DNA from: Bordetella genomosp. 4
GTDB taxonomy: Bacteria; Pseudomonadota; Gammaproteobacteria; Burkholderiales; Burkholderiaceae_B
DNA: 64,000 nt
Direction: 5' to 3'
Assembly (NCBI RefSeq): GCF_002261185.1
Contig: NZ_NEVQ01000023.1
Location: forward strand, 1-64,000
Part shown: positions 61,408 to 64,000 of the stretch, piece by piece
Layout: each line of letters begins with the position of its first letter
Numbering within the stretch: the stretch's first letter is position 1
Made by a program: the position numbers and the translations under genes
The notes under the pieces: model-generated
The model's input: the letters and a program-made list of their open reading frames with translations, nothing else
What the model was told of the DNA's origin: nothing
The model's database searches: none

Positions 61408-62111
61408 GTGCCGCGTTTACGTGCCGACTCGATGCCCAATTGCTTGAGCTTGCGATATAAGTGGGTGCGCTCGAGCCCGGTACGCTCGGACACGCGCGTC
61501 ATGCTGTGATTTTCACGAACCAGATGATATTCAAAATAAATGCGCTCGAACTCATCGCGCGCCTCGCGCAACGGCTGATCCAATGCAATGCTGCCCAGTT
61601 TGCCGCTGGAGGCGGGGGGCGCCTCGGTCAAGGGCGGCAGACTGGCCACCGACGTCAGCGCCGAGGGCGGATCCAGCTCGTCCTCGAGCGGCACTACCGG
61701 CGCCACCGCGCTCAACGGCGTCGTCACGGCGGAGGGGTGCGAGGTACGGCCGCGCGCCAAGCCTGCAGCGATCGTTTTGAGCAAACGCTGCAGCGTGATG
61801 GGCTTTTCGAGAAAATCCATCGCGCCGATACGCGTTGCCTCGACGGCGGTATCGATCGTGGCGTGGCCGCTCATCATAATGACGGGCATGTCCAACAGCC
61901 CTTGGGAGCCCCACTCCTTGAGCAGGCTCACGCCGTCGGTATCCGGCATCCAGATGTCCAACAGCACCAGATCCGGACGCATGCGCAGCCGTGCGGCACG
62001 CGCCTGCGCCGCATTTTCGGCTAATTCGACCGTGTGCCCTTCGTCGTAAAGAATCTCGGACAAAAGTTCACGAATGCCAACTTCGTCGTCAACCACCAGA
62101 ATTCTGGCCAT
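61404..62111 (-). CDS. NtrX-like response regulator lacking the AAA+ domain
   Basis: A 235-residue regulator. The receiver domain (about 1-117) has D8/D9, phospho-acceptor D52 in LLDIWMPDTDG, and K in FLEKPITL. A Pro/Ser/Ala-rich linker (about 118-175) follows, then a Fis-type HTH with TRVSERTGLERTHLYRKLKQ at the C-terminus. The sigma-54-interacting AAA+ domain of classical NtrX is absent, so it should not activate sigma-54 directly. It is downstream of an NtrY-like kinase and upstream of trkA, whose expression it may affect. Confidence 0.9.
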   Translation of the reverse strand: MARILVVDDEVGIRELLSEILYDEGHTVELAENAAQARAARLRMRPDLVLLDIWMPDTDGVSLLKEWGSQGLLDMPVIMMSGHATIDTAVEATRIGAMDFLEKPITLQRLLKTIAAGLARGRTSHPSAVTTPLSAVAPVVPLEDELDPPSALTSVASLPPLTEAPPASSGKLGSIALDQPLREARDEFERIYFEYHLVRENHSMTRVSERTGLERTHLYRKLKQLGIESARKRGT

Positions 62112-62122
62112 AAACCTTCCAC

Positions 62123-64000
62123 CTATTGCGTAGCCGCATTATCCTGTTCTTGCGCAGCCGCGTCCATAGCCGCGGCCTTGGAGGCTAGTCGGGTCAATAA
62201 TATCGAAACCCGCGCGCCACCTTCCTTGCGGTTGCCCAGATCGATCTTCCCACCATGCTCTTCCACGATCTTGCGCACAATTGCCAATCCTAACCCAGTC
62301 CCGTGGGCCTTGGTGGTGACATACGGTTCAAAAGCCCGTTGCATGACTTTATGTGAAAACCCCTGACCGGTATCGGCGACCGTAAAACGCACCGCAGCTT
62401 GCGTGGCGCCATTGGATTCTCCCATCAGTTGCGTCGTCACCTGCACACGGCCCTCCGCGCCCTGTTCGGCAATCGCATCCCGCGCATTCGACAGCAAATT
62501 ATGGATGACTTGACGCAATTGGGTCGGATCCCCCTCGATGTGCGGCAAGCCAGGCTCCAGCGAGACGTCCAGATTCAACGCCGGCGCCAGCGCGCGCCCG
62601 GGGGTCAAATGCTTCTCGCCCGGCTCCCAACCATACAACGCCAGCACATCCGCCACCAAGGCGTTGAAGTCGATAGTTTGCATCACCGCAGGAGGCGTGC
62701 GGGCATATTCGCGGAAATCATCGACCATCTGCTTGAGCGAGCCCACTTGATTCACAATGGTATTCGTAGATCGCTCGAGCATCTGCCGATCCGCCGGCTG
62801 CAAGCGGTCGGCGAGTTTCATGGCCAGGCGTTCGGCCGACAATTGAATCGGGGTCAGTGGATTTTTGATTTCGTGTGCCAGACGGCGTGCGACCTCGCCC
62901 CACGCCACCGTACGGTTGGCCGAGATCACCTCGGTGATGTCATCAAACACCACCAGATAGCCATTGCCGCGCCCATCCACCCGTAAATGCGTGCCCCGCG
63001 CCAGCAAGGTCAATATTTGCGCAGATTCTGTCGACTCTGCCGACGGCGCCAAGGAAATCTCGAACTGCTGTTGCCAGTGCAGCCGCTCGGACCCTACCGC
63101 AGCGTGCTGGGCAAAGGCCTGGCGTACGATCTTGATGAACTCCAGCATGCCATCGACCGTTTCCAGCGGCCGCCCGATGACCGAACGCAAATCGGCCTGC
63201 AAGATGGATTGCGCGCCCTGATTCACGGTCGTGACACGAAAACTCTCGTCAAATACCAGCACTCCCGACGACAGATTCGACAACACGCTTTCCAGATAGA
63301 CGTTCGAACGCTCCAATTGTCGGCGATTGCTTTCTACCATATGGCGCGCCTCGTCCAACTGACGGGTCATCGCATTGAAAGAACGCGTCAATTGCCCCAC
63401 CTCGTCGCGCTCTGGCGGCTCTGGCAGAGGCCGATAGTCGCCCACCCCTACCGCCTGCGTTCCTGCTGCCAAGCGCAGCAGCGGCCGCACCAGCCGCTTG
63501 GACAGCGACAACGCGACGGCGATCGCAGCGAACACGGCCAGCAACAATGCCAAGGTCAGCGTGATGCCATAAAGCTTGCGCAATCCCAGCCGCGACAACG
63601 CGAGCTCTTGATAGTCGCGGAACCCTTGCTGCACTCGGTTGGCGTTATCCGCGATCTGTTCGGGCACGGGTTGCAACAGTTGCAACCAGCGCGGCTCGGA
63701 AGGCGGTGACATCAAGGTGTCGAAACGCTGAGGCGTCGTCAGCGGGATGACCACGCGCAATGTCAGGCTGTCTTTGCCGCCAGCCAGGCTCGCCTCATCT
63801 GCCTCTGCGGCGGAATACCCTCGCCCCAGCCGCAGCTGGTTCAACACCGACGCAGGCGGTATTTCCGGCAGCAGCTGGCCGTATTGATCGGTGGAAAACG
63901 CCACTAGCCGGCCGCCCCCGGTAAACACCATCACATCCTGCACCCCACTGGACTCGCGCAAGCGTGTCAGCGCCAGGGGAATATCGCGATCCGGCGTATT
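62123..64000 (-). CDS. NtrY-like sensor histidine kinase (start outside window)
   Basis: About 625 C-terminal residues are visible; the frame stays open to the window edge, so the 5' end is missing. Visible parts in order: the end of a periplasmic sensor region, a membrane segment (LYGITLTLALLLAVFAAIAVAL) and HAMP. Then come a PAS domain with VLVFDESFRVTTVNQGAQSI, the H-box in RRLAHEIKNPLTPIQLSAER, and the N and G boxes (LLSNARDAI, GQGFS, GTGLGLAIV). It is paired with the NtrX-like regulator 11 bp downstream. The signal is unknown; NtrYX systems are linked to nitrogen or redox control in other bacteria. Confidence 0.92.
   Translation of the reverse strand, partial: NTPDRDIPLALTRLRESSGVQDVMVFTGGGRLVAFSTDQYGQLLPEIPPASVLNQLRLGRGYSAAEADEASLAGGKDSLTLRVVIPLTTPQRFDTLMSPPSEPRWLQLLQPVPEQIADNANRVQQGFRDYQELALSRLGLRKLYGITLTLALLLAVFAAIAVALSLSKRLVRPLLRLAAGTQAVGVGDYRPLPEPPERDEVGQLTRSFNAMTRQLDEARHMVESNRRQLERSNVYLESVLSNLSSGVLVFDESFRVTTVNQGAQSILQADLRSVIGRPLETVDGMLEFIKIVRQAFAQHAAVGSERLHWQQQFEISLAPSAESTESAQILTLLARGTHLRVDGRGNGYLVVFDDITEVISANRTVAWGEVARRLAHEIKNPLTPIQLSAERLAMKLADRLQPADRQMLERSTNTIVNQVGSLKQMVDDFREYARTPPAVMQTIDFNALVADVLALYGWEPGEKHLTPGRALAPALNLDVSLEPGLPHIEGDPTQLRQVIHNLLSNARDAIAEQGAEGRVQVTTQLMGESNGATQAAVRFTVADTGQGFSHKVMQRAFEPYVTTKAHGTGLGLAIVRKIVEEHGGKIDLGNRKEGGARVSILLTRLASKAAAMDAAAQEQDNAATQ

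Overview
The window reads as a chromosomal segment of a betaproteobacterium of the order Burkholderiales, most likely family Alcaligenaceae (Bordetella/Achromobacter-like). This rests on high G+C by eye, two Bug-type tripartite tricarboxylate receptors, a compact F1Fo ATP synthase operon, the grxC-secB-gpsA and trpEGDC clusters, and an NtrY/NtrX-like pair next to trkAH. The species is an inference.

Layout: 1-109 is the start of an IS110-family transposase cut by the window edge. 110-873 is gene-free and repeat-rich. 874-4920 holds dld and an EnvZ/OmpR-like pair. 5155-12533 is the complete atpIBEFHAGDC operon on the minus strand. 12714-21446 carries a DUF1254/DUF1214 exported protein, an enoyl-CoA hydratase, an M61 peptidase, a LysR/Bug/maleate isomerase cassette, a flavin reductase and folB. 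21471-28152 has ttcA, a 2-hydroxyacid dehydrogenase, dsbC, a UbiH-like monooxygenase, mltA, apaG and rpe. 28568-33544 is gph followed by trpEGDC behind a leader-peptide attenuator. 33598-39988 holds a small lipoprotein, an SDR, aqpZ, a thioesterase, a MarR/solute-binding pair and tctBA. 40177-45863 has a SecD-like lipoprotein, riboswitch-controlled thiC, an FAD oxidase and its GntR neighbour. 45967-50624 is gpmA-envC-ctpA-moeB. 50852-54243 is rhodanese-grxC-secB-gpsA plus a second Bug receptor. 54361-58135 holds trmL, comF, a BioC-like methyltransferase and a YbdK ligase. 58499-64000 is the ntrY-ntrX-trkA-trkH operon.

Most genes are housekeeping and recognisable. The unusual signal is intergenic: five long structured elements (680-859, 28291-28513, 33980-34213, 43072-43223 on minus, 43368-43533). 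They share end motifs (CTGTGAGT at 5', ACGCCTAA-like at 3') and internal unpaired motifs. Their 30-37 bp outer stems are almost perfectly self-complementary yet unrelated in sequence between copies. Every departure from Watson-Crick pairing that I found in the aligned helices is a G-U wobble on the strand set by the end motifs. I do not recognise this family. A second, smaller hairpin repeat occurs as an inverted pair at 276-433 and 506-660, again with the stem interior replaced but pairing kept.
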